In this document: in pieces, positions 1 to 5,466 of the stretch
Layout: the number at the start of each line of letters is the position of its first letter
Position numbering within the stretch: position 1 is the stretch's first letter
DNA from: Microcaldota archaeon
GTDB taxonomy: Archaea > Micrarchaeota > Micrarchaeia > Anstonellales > Bilamarchaeaceae
Direction: 5' to 3'
DNA length: 7,214 nucleotides
Assembly (NCBI GenBank): GCA_018813445.1
Contig: JAHJBR010000117.1
Location: forward strand, 1 to 7,214
The notes under the pieces: generated by a model
Database searches by the model: none
What the model saw: only the letters and a program-made list of their open reading frames with translations
What the model was told of the DNA's origin: nothing
Program-made: the position numbers and the translations under genes

Positions 1-509
1 CAGGTTTGCTCATATAATTCTGCAAATTCCGAAGCCATTATTCCTGGCTCTCTGCAATAGAGGTATTTCTCATCTTTTTTCTGATCAAAATATACATACC
101 TAGTGGATTTTTCCAACGGAGAAAGCCCTATTCTCGCATCCTCCACGACCTTAGTGGCCATTATTGAAATATTTTCTAGTGCAACATGCGTTCCGGCAAG
201 CTCAGCCACACTGTCATCTCCAAAACCAACCAAAATACGTTCGTAAAATTCCTCAGCTTTTTTAGTAGCAACAACCTTTTCAATTCCTTGCTCAACCTGA
301 TGGTTTACAAGCTCATTAAAACCAAGACTTTTATCCAGTATAAATTCATCAAGAAGTAGCCTTCTCAAACCCTTTGTGCTTCTGGAATACCTAGAAAAGA
401 GTGCACCGCAAACTACTTGGGGAAGATTCACAAGCGCAAAAATATCTCTATCTAGATTGGTCACAAAATTTTTCAATAGCTTTTCCTCGTCTAAAGTAAA
501 TTCCCCCAT
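1..509 (-). CDS. Long-form ThyX-like protein, flavin-dependent thymidylate synthase family (C-terminus cut by window edge)
   Basis: The first 169 residues of a gene reading leftward off the window. I translated it by hand from the ATG at 509-507; an in-frame TAA five codons upstream fixes this as the first usable start. Recognisable blocks are an N-terminal ALFSRYSRS (residues 36-44), GFGDDSVAELAG (95-106), and SPLEKSTRYVYFD (130-142). These match the ThyX superfamily as seen in its long, duplicated-domain members. ThyX proper methylates dUMP to dTMP using FAD, NADPH and methylenetetrahydrofolate. The classical signature RHRxxSxNExSxRY is only partly kept here: S130, E133, S135, R137 and Y138 are present, but the RHR positions read A-R-I (125-127) and the Asn is Leu132. 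True thymidylate synthase activity is therefore uncertain, and a second domain beyond the edge may carry the active site. No Shine-Dalgarno site is visible, so the mRNA may be leaderless. It lies behind a terminator, apart from its upstream neighbour. Confidence 0.8.
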   Translation of the reverse strand, partial: MGEFTLDEEKLLKNFVTNLDRDIFALVNLPQVVCGALFSRYSRSTKGLRRLLLDEFILDKSLGFNELVNHQVEQGIEKVVATKKAEEFYERILVGFGDDSVAELAGTHVALENISIMATKVVEDARIGLSPLEKSTRYVYFDQKKDEKYLYCREPGIMASEFAELYEQT

Positions 510-533
510 AACTATCGCTAATTATTTGCAGAT

Positions 534-578
534 TAAAAATAAAAAGGGAATAGGACAAAGTTTGCAAAAACCTTGTCC
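534..578 (-). terminator. Hairpin plus T-tract terminator between the DUF4139 gene and the ThyX-like gene
   Basis: On the minus strand, positions 578 to 553 form an inverted repeat with GGACAAGG on one side and CTTTGTCC on the other. It folds into an 11-bp stem (one G-U pair) closed by a 4-base loop, TTGC. It is followed after about seven bases by CTTTTTATTTTT (546-535). The position, downstream of one minus-strand gene and upstream of the next, suits termination of the DUF4139 transcript. The plus-strand copy has no T-tract behind the stem. The T-tract may also serve as part of the promoter of the ThyX-like gene, since it lies about 27-36 bases upstream of that ATG. Confidence 0.6.
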
Positions 579-585
579 ACATTGG

Positions 586-600
586 AAAAAATTAAAAAAA
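586..600 (-). terminator. Poly-U tract directly after the DUF4139 stop codon
   Basis: Eight bases after the TAA at 611-609, the minus strand reads TTTTTTTAATTTTTT (600-586). Archaeal RNA polymerase commonly terminates at U-rich tracts without a hairpin. This tract is therefore a first termination site, ahead of the hairpin at 578-553. The assignment rests on sequence and position only. Confidence 0.5.
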
Positions 601-608
601 CAAGCAGC

Positions 609-2033
609 TTAGTAGCAATAGGAACTGCTCTTGTATTTCACAGTGAAGTCAAGCACTTTTTCAGAGTTTGCAGGTATGGTGAATGTCCATTGCACATGAT
701 TCTGAGATATCTTGGTGCTCTGCATATTCTCATCTGTGATTATCCATTCACTATAGTATGGATTATAGTGCAGAACCACATTCACGCTCTCGTTCTTCTT
801 GTTCTTCACCACTGTTTGAATGTTGCTTGTAGATACAGTTACCTGGTCTTTGTCTCCTGCACAGAGCTGCTTATTCTCCGCACTGATTGAACTATAGGTG
901 CAATAGACGCATTCAGAACTTGTGGAATCTACGAGCTTGCTTGCTCCAATAACATCAAACGCTCCGCCTATCCCTATTTCAAATTCCTCTTCAACAGGAG
1001 TGTCGCTTATGCTATTTTCTCCAACAAAGTTGTTATCGTCAATTACAGTAACAACTCCTCTTGGAATAGCAACTCCCAAACCATTTGCAGCACTGTTATT
1101 TATCGTCAATATTACAGAAAGCGGATTGTAATCAGTTCCATCTCCATAGCTGCTTACTTGCATCTCATAGGTTTTCTTTACAGTGTTCACATTCTTTTCA
1201 AATAGATTGAACTCGCTGTGGCCTTGCACCAAGTCCACTTTTCCCAAATCAAACCTATAATACTCTGAAGTTGAGGTAGGGGTGTAGCTCGGAGCGGCTT
1301 CAGCAACGCTTCCAGATAAGCTATCCATGGCCTTGTTTGCATACAAATAGTCATAGTCATAATAGTTGTAGCTCCTGTACTTGTTCACATCCCCGAAGAC
1401 AAGGGAAAGCGAAACATTTTGGTATTCCTTCACGTTATTCTCTATAGCACTATAGAGCGATAAAGTACCGCTGTTCCCAGTCAAATAGAGCGTATATCTT
1501 GGTCCCCAAGAAATACTGTTAAGGAAATATGAAAGTTTTGCATCGCTGTTTGTTGCGCTTATCCTGAACATTATGCTTGCATTCTCATCCTTCATTTCTC
1601 CATCAAAACCAGGAAGCTGATAATATGTCGGGGTTATTATGTACAAATCATTTCCAGCCTTTACATATGCTTTTCCATCATATTTCAATAAAGTTCCAGT
1701 AACTTCCTTTCCATTAGAATCAAATACTGTGACTTCCTTTCCTACATAGGATGAAAGCAATGTTGATTGACTGGTCCTATTAGCCGCTTTAATATATTGA
1801 CTAATTACGAATCCGTTCGCAATCCTTAAATTTATTGAACTAGAGTCTATTCCAGGAGGAAGCTCAAAATTAGCCTCATTCCCATCCACAACTACATCCG
1901 CAGAATAGTATCCAAAATTATCATAAAGCACTAGTCTTTCTCCTTTCACCTGCGCAGGCGCAAACGAATAGAGCATGGCAGCACCAACCATGAGCGCTGC
2001 AAAAACTATCACTAAAGTTTTCCTAGAAACCAT
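609..2033 (-). CDS. Exported DUF4139-family beta-rich protein
   Basis: 474 residues from the ATG at 2033. That start is preferred over an in-frame TTG at 2045 or GTG at 2042 because GGTGAG lies at 2043-2038, five bases upstream. The N-terminus is a signal peptide or membrane anchor: basic residues (R4, K5), then a hydrophobic stretch at about 7-25. The rest is extracellular in character, rich in Ser, Asn, Tyr and Thr, with many N-glycosylation-like NxS/T sites. DUF4139 features are an N-terminal part with LLSSYVGKEVTVF (92-104), SYFLNSISWGPRYTLYL (168-184), the segment from FDLGKVDLVQGH (261-272), and a C-terminal strand region from VKNKKNESVNVVL to about 467. A Tyr/Asp-rich loop spans 220-236. 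Cysteines C375, C378, C391 and C473 could form disulfides. There is no C-terminal membrane segment. The biochemical role of the family is not known. The gene lies last in the TPR cluster, 75 bases after the third TPR gene. Confidence 0.75.
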   Translation of the reverse strand: MVSRKTLVIVFAALMVGAAMLYSFAPAQVKGERLVLYDNFGYYSADVVVDGNEANFELPPGIDSSSINLRIANGFVISQYIKAANRTSQSTLLSSYVGKEVTVFDSNGKEVTGTLLKYDGKAYVKAGNDLYIITPTYYQLPGFDGEMKDENASIMFRISATNSDAKLSYFLNSISWGPRYTLYLTGNSGTLSLYSAIENNVKEYQNVSLSLVFGDVNKYRSYNYYDYDYLYANKAMDSLSGSVAEAAPSYTPTSTSEYYRFDLGKVDLVQGHSEFNLFEKNVNTVKKTYEMQVSSYGDGTDYNPLSVILTINNSAANGLGVAIPRGVVTVIDDNNFVGENSISDTPVEEEFEIGIGGAFDVIGASKLVDSTSSECVYCTYSSISAENKQLCAGDKDQVTVSTSNIQTVVKNKKNESVNVVLHYNPYYSEWIITDENMQSTKISQNHVQWTFTIPANSEKVLDFTVKYKSSSYCY

Positions 2034-2037
2034 GAAT

Positions 2038-2043
2038 CTCACC
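2038..2043 (-). promoter_or_regulatory. Shine-Dalgarno site selecting the ATG at 2033
   Basis: GGTGAG on the minus strand, four bases before the ATG, matches the GGTGA part of the archaeal 16S tail complement. It overlaps the alternative TTG and GTG starts at 2045 and 2042, which argues against them. Confidence 0.6.
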
Positions 2044-2063
2044 AAACATCCTTCGTTCGCAGG

Positions 2064-2078
2064 TTTTAAATTAATATT
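2064..2078 (-). promoter_or_regulatory. Possible TATA-like element for the DUF4139 gene
   Basis: The minus strand reads AATATTAATTTAAAA, ending about 30 bases before the ATG at 2033. That would allow a short-leader transcript. It lies in the 75-base gap after the third TPR gene, where I see no hairpin or long T-tract, so read-through from that gene is equally possible. The element is weak and only suggestive. Confidence 0.25.
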
Positions 2079-2108
2079 GGAAATGTTTGGCAGCTATGAA
2101 TAATCGCT

Positions 2109-2834
2109 TTACCTTACAGCTTTCTTTTTTTGATCCGCTTGCAATTTCTTCAGTTCTGCATCTATATCAGTTCCCATGTCCCGAATCTCTTTCAAAAGAT
2201 CAATATCATTTCTCATATTTGGACTGGTAACATTCTCACTACTTACCTCCAGCCGCTTAATCAAATCTAAAGCCATGGATTTAGCATTCTTTAGATATGA
2301 AATCGCCTTCTTTCTATCAACCGATTCTATGGTTTCCGCAGCTTTCATATGTTCTTCAATTGCAAACCGGCTCTCACCAACATAAGCATAGCGTCTTGCC
2401 GCGTTCTCACGGCACTCGGCAGCACGAACCCTATCTATTAGCCCAAGAAGATTTGCTGCTTCTCTATATGCCGATGCAGATGAATCGAGTATCGGTTGCT
2501 CAGAGAACACAGCTTCTGAAATTCTGGCAGATTCAATATATTTTTCCGCAGCTCCGGCCGGATCGCTGCCTTTAATGAGCGCTGCTGCATCCATATAATA
2601 TCTAACTGCATCCGAAACCCTTTTTCCGCCAGCGTTTTTTGATGCTTCCGCAGCTTTTACAAAACATTTGGCTGCTAGGCCAGGATTAATCCCCTCTAGA
2701 TTCTTTGCTGCTTCCACATACTCATCTGCCGCCCTGGCATACTCACCAGTTTTAATGTACATATCTCCTGCGACTATAAATTCAGCAGCTATCAGGTCAG
2801 ATTTTCTCCCTACTATGGATTTTAGGTCCACCAT
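2109..2834 (-). CDS. TPR/SNAP-like helical repeat protein, third of three tandem paralogs
   Basis: 241 residues from the ATG at 2834. The in-frame TTG at 2849 is rejected because GGGTGA (2845-2840) sits properly before the ATG and would overlap that longer start. The protein is Ala-rich and almost wholly helical, with no membrane segment or signal. TPR-like units recur about every 35-42 residues, with small-residue pairs (AA) and aromatic Tyr/Phe at fixed places: about 19-48 (AGDMYIKTGEYARAADEY), 53-86, 94-127, 136-170. The block AAETIESVDRKKAISYLKNAK (165-185) matches equivalent blocks in the two upstream paralogs. A charged tail (about 187-236, with heptad-like Leu/Ile) looks like a coiled coil. 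This layout resembles alpha-SNAP-type repeat proteins, which act as protein-binding scaffolds; no partner can be named from the sequence. It lies 36 bases after the second paralog, consistent with one operon. Confidence 0.75.
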   Translation of the reverse strand: MVDLKSIVGRKSDLIAAEFIVAGDMYIKTGEYARAADEYVEAAKNLEGINPGLAAKCFVKAAEASKNAGGKRVSDAVRYYMDAAALIKGSDPAGAAEKYIESARISEAVFSEQPILDSSASAYREAANLLGLIDRVRAAECRENAARRYAYVGESRFAIEEHMKAAETIESVDRKKAISYLKNAKSMALDLIKRLEVSSENVTSPNMRNDIDLLKEIRDMGTDIDAELKKLQADQKKKAVR

Positions 2835-2839
2835 GTTAT

Positions 2840-2845
2840 TCACCC
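2840..2845 (-). promoter_or_regulatory. Shine-Dalgarno site selecting the ATG at 2834
   Basis: GGGTGA on the minus strand, five bases before the ATG. It supports a start at 2834 rather than the in-frame TTG 15 bases upstream. Confidence 0.6.
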
Positions 2846-2870
2846 ACAATTTTATAGCTTCCCAATAGAT

Positions 2871-3605
2871 TCAGTTACGCATCTTAGCTTTCCCACGGGT
2901 TTCGCTTTCCAGGTTTGATATTCCAGCGATTATTTTAGCCTGATACTGTGTTAGAACAACAATTGAATCACTCAATTCTTTTATCTGTCCAGACCGCCCG
3001 GTTTTTTCCTTAGGATTATCTTTCATCCTTGTTTCCAGCTTATCTAGGTCATTCTGTGCTTTTAGCAAACCCACTGCAGTGAACGATTCGGCTTTTTTCA
3101 AATAGCCCAGAGCGGTTTTCGGTTCCACCTTTGAGATCATCTCAGCTGCCTTGTGGTATAATAATCCTGCTATGGCCTTTGGATACACTCCACCTATATC
3201 TTCTAATAATCCGCCGCCAATATTCCCTGTTTTTACTATGATGCTGTCGGGCATATCCAGAACTGTTTCAGCAGCCTTTTTGTATTCCTCCGAGGATTTT
3301 TTCGGATCTGTTTCAGCAAGCCATTCCCCAGACTGTGCATACGAATTCATGGCATCTTCATAACGTTTCAAGGCTAAATTAAGCAAGTCCTTTTTAACAT
3401 ATTCTGCCGCAGCTTTCCTATACGCATCAGCAGCCCTTTCACAATAAGTGATAGCCATATTCAAATCACTCTGTTTAAGCATTCCAGCAGCTTCATCGAA
3501 TGCCTTTCCAGCCATGCCGTATTTCTTTGTGTTCAAGTACATATTTCCCTCTGCAACAGTTTCTGCTATTTCAGGATCTATTTTAACTGGCGTTGGACTT
3601 GCCAT
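2871..3605 (-). CDS. TPR/SNAP-like helical repeat protein, second of three tandem paralogs
   Basis: 244 residues from the ATG at 3605, preceded by a strong AGGTGATG at 3617-3610. No membrane segment or signal is seen. The N-terminal segment DPEIAETVAEGNMYL (10-24) resembles PPSIAEAIAGADEFM in the first paralog. TPR-like units cover about 17-45 (ending KAFDEAAGML), 48-68 (CERAADAYRKAA), 75-116 (RYEDAMNSYA and EEYKKAAETV) and 145-178 (LLYHKAAEMISKVEPKTALGYLKKAE). A Gly-rich insert at about 124-142, absent from the other two copies, splits the third and fourth units. The tail (about 180-235) is charged with spaced Leu/Ile, fitting a coiled coil. It probably acts as a scaffold or adaptor like other TPR/SNAP-type proteins; the substrate is unknown. 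The upstream paralog ends only 12 bases before it, with the ribosome site filling the gap, so translation is probably coupled. Confidence 0.75.
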   Translation of the reverse strand: MASPTPVKIDPEIAETVAEGNMYLNTKKYGMAGKAFDEAAGMLKQSDLNMAITYCERAADAYRKAAAEYVKKDLLNLALKRYEDAMNSYAQSGEWLAETDPKKSSEEYKKAAETVLDMPDSIIVKTGNIGGGLLEDIGGVYPKAIAGLLYHKAAEMISKVEPKTALGYLKKAESFTAVGLLKAQNDLDKLETRMKDNPKEKTGRSGQIKELSDSIVVLTQYQAKIIAGISNLESETRGKAKMRN

Positions 3606-3609
3606 TTTT

Positions 3610-3617
3610 CATCACCT
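3610..3617 (-). promoter_or_regulatory. Strong Shine-Dalgarno site for the second TPR gene
   Basis: AGGTGATG on the minus strand immediately follows the stop codon (3620-3618) of the first TPR gene and precedes the ATG at 3605 by four bases. It matches the archaeal AGGTGAT core well. An ATG inside it is out of frame and is not the start. Confidence 0.65.
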
Positions 3618-4301
3618 TTATTTCACTTTTATTTTTTTAAGCGTCTTTGCTTCCAATCTAGATATTTCAGAATCAACTTTGGATAAATCCTCACGATACG
3701 CGGAAAGGTTTTTTGTCATGCCCACTATTTGCCAATCCAAACCGTTTATTTCACCCGGATCAGCTGCCTTCTTTCTTTTTGCCTTCGCTTCCTCTATTCC
3801 AGTTTCAGTATTCTTAATCGAGGCAATCAAAAATGCTCTCCCTATTTTAAAATATTCCAAAGCCTTTTTTGGATCCTTTGCTGAAATTGTCTCAGCTGCT
3901 TTATTATAATCAAACCATGCCCCGAATGCATCTTGGTTTTTTGCATAAACTTTGGCAGCCTTTACATAATATGCAGCAGCCTTTTCAGGATTCTTTTTTT
4001 CAATGCAGTCTGCTGCATGTTCATAGCATACGGAAGCCATGCTTAGTTGGCGCTCACGCGTTGCTTGTTCATAGGCATCCCCTGCCTTACCAAAATACAG
4101 TGCTGCTAATTCCGGATCACTATTCTCTAATCTTTGAGCCACTTCCTTATACTTCTTCCCAGCATATTCATAATATCTATATTTGCCAAAAGAATCTTTC
4201 GGATCAGAATCCGCAATTTTCATAAACTCATCTGCACCCGCAATTGCCTCGGCTATACTAGGTGGGAGTTTCACGGGTTTCGCTTTTCTTTGGTCCGTCA
4301 T
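3618..4301 (-). CDS. TPR/SNAP-like helical repeat protein, first of three tandem paralogs
   Basis: 227 residues from the ATG at 4301. An in-frame TTG lies two codons upstream, but GTGAT at 4311-4307 fits the ATG better. Three clear TPR-like units stand about 40 residues apart: 47-80 (from AGKKYKEVAQ to GDAYEQA), 89-122 (VCYEHAADCIEKKNPEKAAA and on) and 128-158 (DYNKAAETISAKDPKKALEY and on). The repeating pattern is Tyr-x-x-AA, then Asn/Asp-Pro-x-x-AA-x-Tyr, as in SNAP-type repeats. Residues 161-225 are highly charged with spaced hydrophobics and probably form a coiled coil. There is no signal peptide or membrane span, so it is cytoplasmic. As the first gene behind the divergent promoter it probably heads a transcript covering all three paralogs and perhaps the exported DUF4139 gene. 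Function is inferred only as protein-protein interaction scaffold. Confidence 0.75.
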   Translation of the reverse strand: MTDQRKAKPVKLPPSIAEAIAGADEFMKIADSDPKDSFGKYRYYEYAGKKYKEVAQRLENSDPELAALYFGKAGDAYEQATRERQLSMASVCYEHAADCIEKKNPEKAAAYYVKAAKVYAKNQDAFGAWFDYNKAAETISAKDPKKALEYFKIGRAFLIASIKNTETGIEEAKAKRKKAADPGEINGLDWQIVGMTKNLSAYREDLSKVDSEISRLEAKTLKKIKVK

Positions 4302-4315
4302 ATTCAATCACAATA

Positions 4316-4328
4316 CTATTATTTTTTC
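4316..4328 (+). promoter_or_regulatory. Possible TATA-like element for the Pus10 operon
   Basis: The AT-rich stretch ACTATTATTTTTT is centred about 29 bases upstream of the Pus10 ATG at 4351. That is the spacing expected for a leaderless archaeal transcript, and no Shine-Dalgarno site precedes that ATG. It is a poor match to the TATA consensus, so this is tentative. Confidence 0.3.
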
Positions 4329-4340
4329 AATTCAACTGTA

Positions 4341-4351
4341 AAGTATATATA
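4341..4351 (-). promoter_or_regulatory. TATA-box candidate for the TPR gene cluster
   Basis: The minus strand reads TATATATACTT (4351-4341), about 45 bases upstream of the first TPR ATG at 4301. Placing transcription start about 26 bases downstream (near 4320) gives a leader of some 18 bases that still contains the GTGAT ribosome site. The element abuts the Pus10 start codon on the other strand. Confidence 0.45.
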
Positions 4352-5466
4352 TGGTTGATATGGTCAAATTGTGCGGTTTTTGCAATAAAAGAAACGATTC
4401 AGAATTCCCAGAATGCAAGGATAGCTACTGCTTCATCTGCAAAGGCGCAAGTGCAAAATTAGAAGAAATGATTGCAAAAGCTGCAAATCTAATTCCTTTG
4501 GAATGGAAATCATTTTCAATAAGCACGGTAATCCCTAGAAAGATGATGGCTGCTGAGGAATCCGTTTGGGATTTCAAACTTGGAAGAAGCATTAAGGATG
4601 ACTTCAACAAAAGAATAGTAAGCGATCTTGTGAAAAAAACTAATTTGGATTACGATGTTCTGAAGAGCGATGGAAAGCTGATTTTTGATTTTGAAAAGAA
4701 CGAAGTAAGAATTGAAAATTCGGACATATTCATTTTCGGAAGATACAAAAAAGAAAAAGCAGGAGTAGCCCAAAGCGAATGGATTTGCAGGAAATGTTCT
4801 GGAAAAGGATGCGAAACCTGTGATTTTCTGGGAAAGAGGGATTCAATAGAAGAAACATTATCAGAAGCAGCACTAAAACTTTTTAATGCAAAAAAAGCAG
4901 ATCTACACGCTTCTGGAAGAGAAGATATAGATGTGCAAAATTTTGCAGGTCGCCCTTTCATCTTAGAAATAAGAAAACCAAAAAAACCCAAAATCACCAT
5001 TAAGGAAGTTGAAAAAGAAGTAAACTCAAACAATACAGGCGTACTAGTACAAGATCTGAAATACGTTTCCAATTCCAAAGTAGCTTTGGTTTCAGATTCC
5101 CATTTCGACAAAGCCTATGAAGCAGAAGTACAAATACAAAATCCATCTGATTCAGATATTGAAAAAATACTTAAACTAAAAGGAACCGTGCTAAACCAGC
5201 ACACACCCATTAGAGTAAAACACCGAAGAGCAGACCTAATTAGGAAAAGAAAAATCTTGGACATCAAAGTACTCAAACATAGTCCATTAACCATTTACAT
5301 TCTTGCAGAGGCAGGAACATACATAAAAGAACTAATAAGCGGCGACGAAGGAAGAACAAAGCCTAGCATTTCTTCGGTACTCAACAAAGAAGCGAAATGT
5401 ATAAAGCTTTCTGTTAAAGAGATATACGATGATTTCCTTAGGGAAATGATGGGAGAAGATGATTGA
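4351..5466 (+). CDS. pus10: tRNA pseudouridine synthase Pus10 (archaeal type)
   Basis: 371 residues. Pus10 in archaea converts U54 and/or U55 of the tRNA T-arm to pseudouridine, replacing bacterial TruB for position 55. A zinc ribbon is seen at C8-x2-C11 with C27-x2-C30. A THUMP-like RNA-binding part probably follows, then a second cysteine cluster C146-x2-C149, C154-x2-C157 in the pattern CxxCxGKGCxxC. The catalytic motif GREDIDV is at 189-195; D192 is the likely catalytic Asp by analogy with GRTD-type synthases. Further family blocks are NQHTPIRVKHRRADLIRKR (282-300) and EAGTYIKELISGDEGRTKPS (320-339). It is slightly shorter than my recollection of typical archaeal Pus10, and the residues after GREDIDV differ from the usual form. 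The start at 4351 lacks a Shine-Dalgarno site; ATG 4360 is an alternative. It heads a plus-strand operon and overlaps the next gene by 8 bases. Confidence 0.93.
   Translation: MVDMVKLCGFCNKRNDSEFPECKDSYCFICKGASAKLEEMIAKAANLIPLEWKSFSISTVIPRKMMAAEESVWDFKLGRSIKDDFNKRIVSDLVKKTNLDYDVLKSDGKLIFDFEKNEVRIENSDIFIFGRYKKEKAGVAQSEWICRKCSGKGCETCDFLGKRDSIEETLSEAALKLFNAKKADLHASGREDIDVQNFAGRPFILEIRKPKKPKITIKEVEKEVNSNNTGVLVQDLKYVSNSKVALVSDSHFDKAYEAEVQIQNPSDSDIEKILKLKGTVLNQHTPIRVKHRRADLIRKRKILDIKVLKHSPLTIYILAEAGTYIKELISGDEGRTKPSISSVLNKEAKCIKLSVKEIYDDFLREMMGEDD

Noticed and set aside
573..890. 105-residue plus-strand reading frame at the 3' end of the DUF4139 gene
   Set aside because: It covers the terminator and the antisense of a conserved DUF4139 strand region, with no ribosome site; it looks Cys/His-rich only by chance of the complementary codons.
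2850..2856. Minus-strand TATAAAA just upstream of the third TPR gene
   Set aside because: Its centre is only 19 bases from the ATG at 2834, so a transcript starting the usual distance downstream would begin inside the gene and miss the ribosome site.
3448..3909. 153-residue plus-strand reading frame antisense to the first and second TPR genes
   Set aside because: It spans the junction of two convincing genes on the other strand, its hydrophobic composition is what the complement of Ala/Lys-rich codons gives, and it has no family motif or ribosome site.
4650..5111. 153-residue minus-strand reading frame inside Pus10
   Set aside because: It is the shadow of Pus10, whose motifs are clear across this region; the Phe/Ser-rich translation resembles no family.
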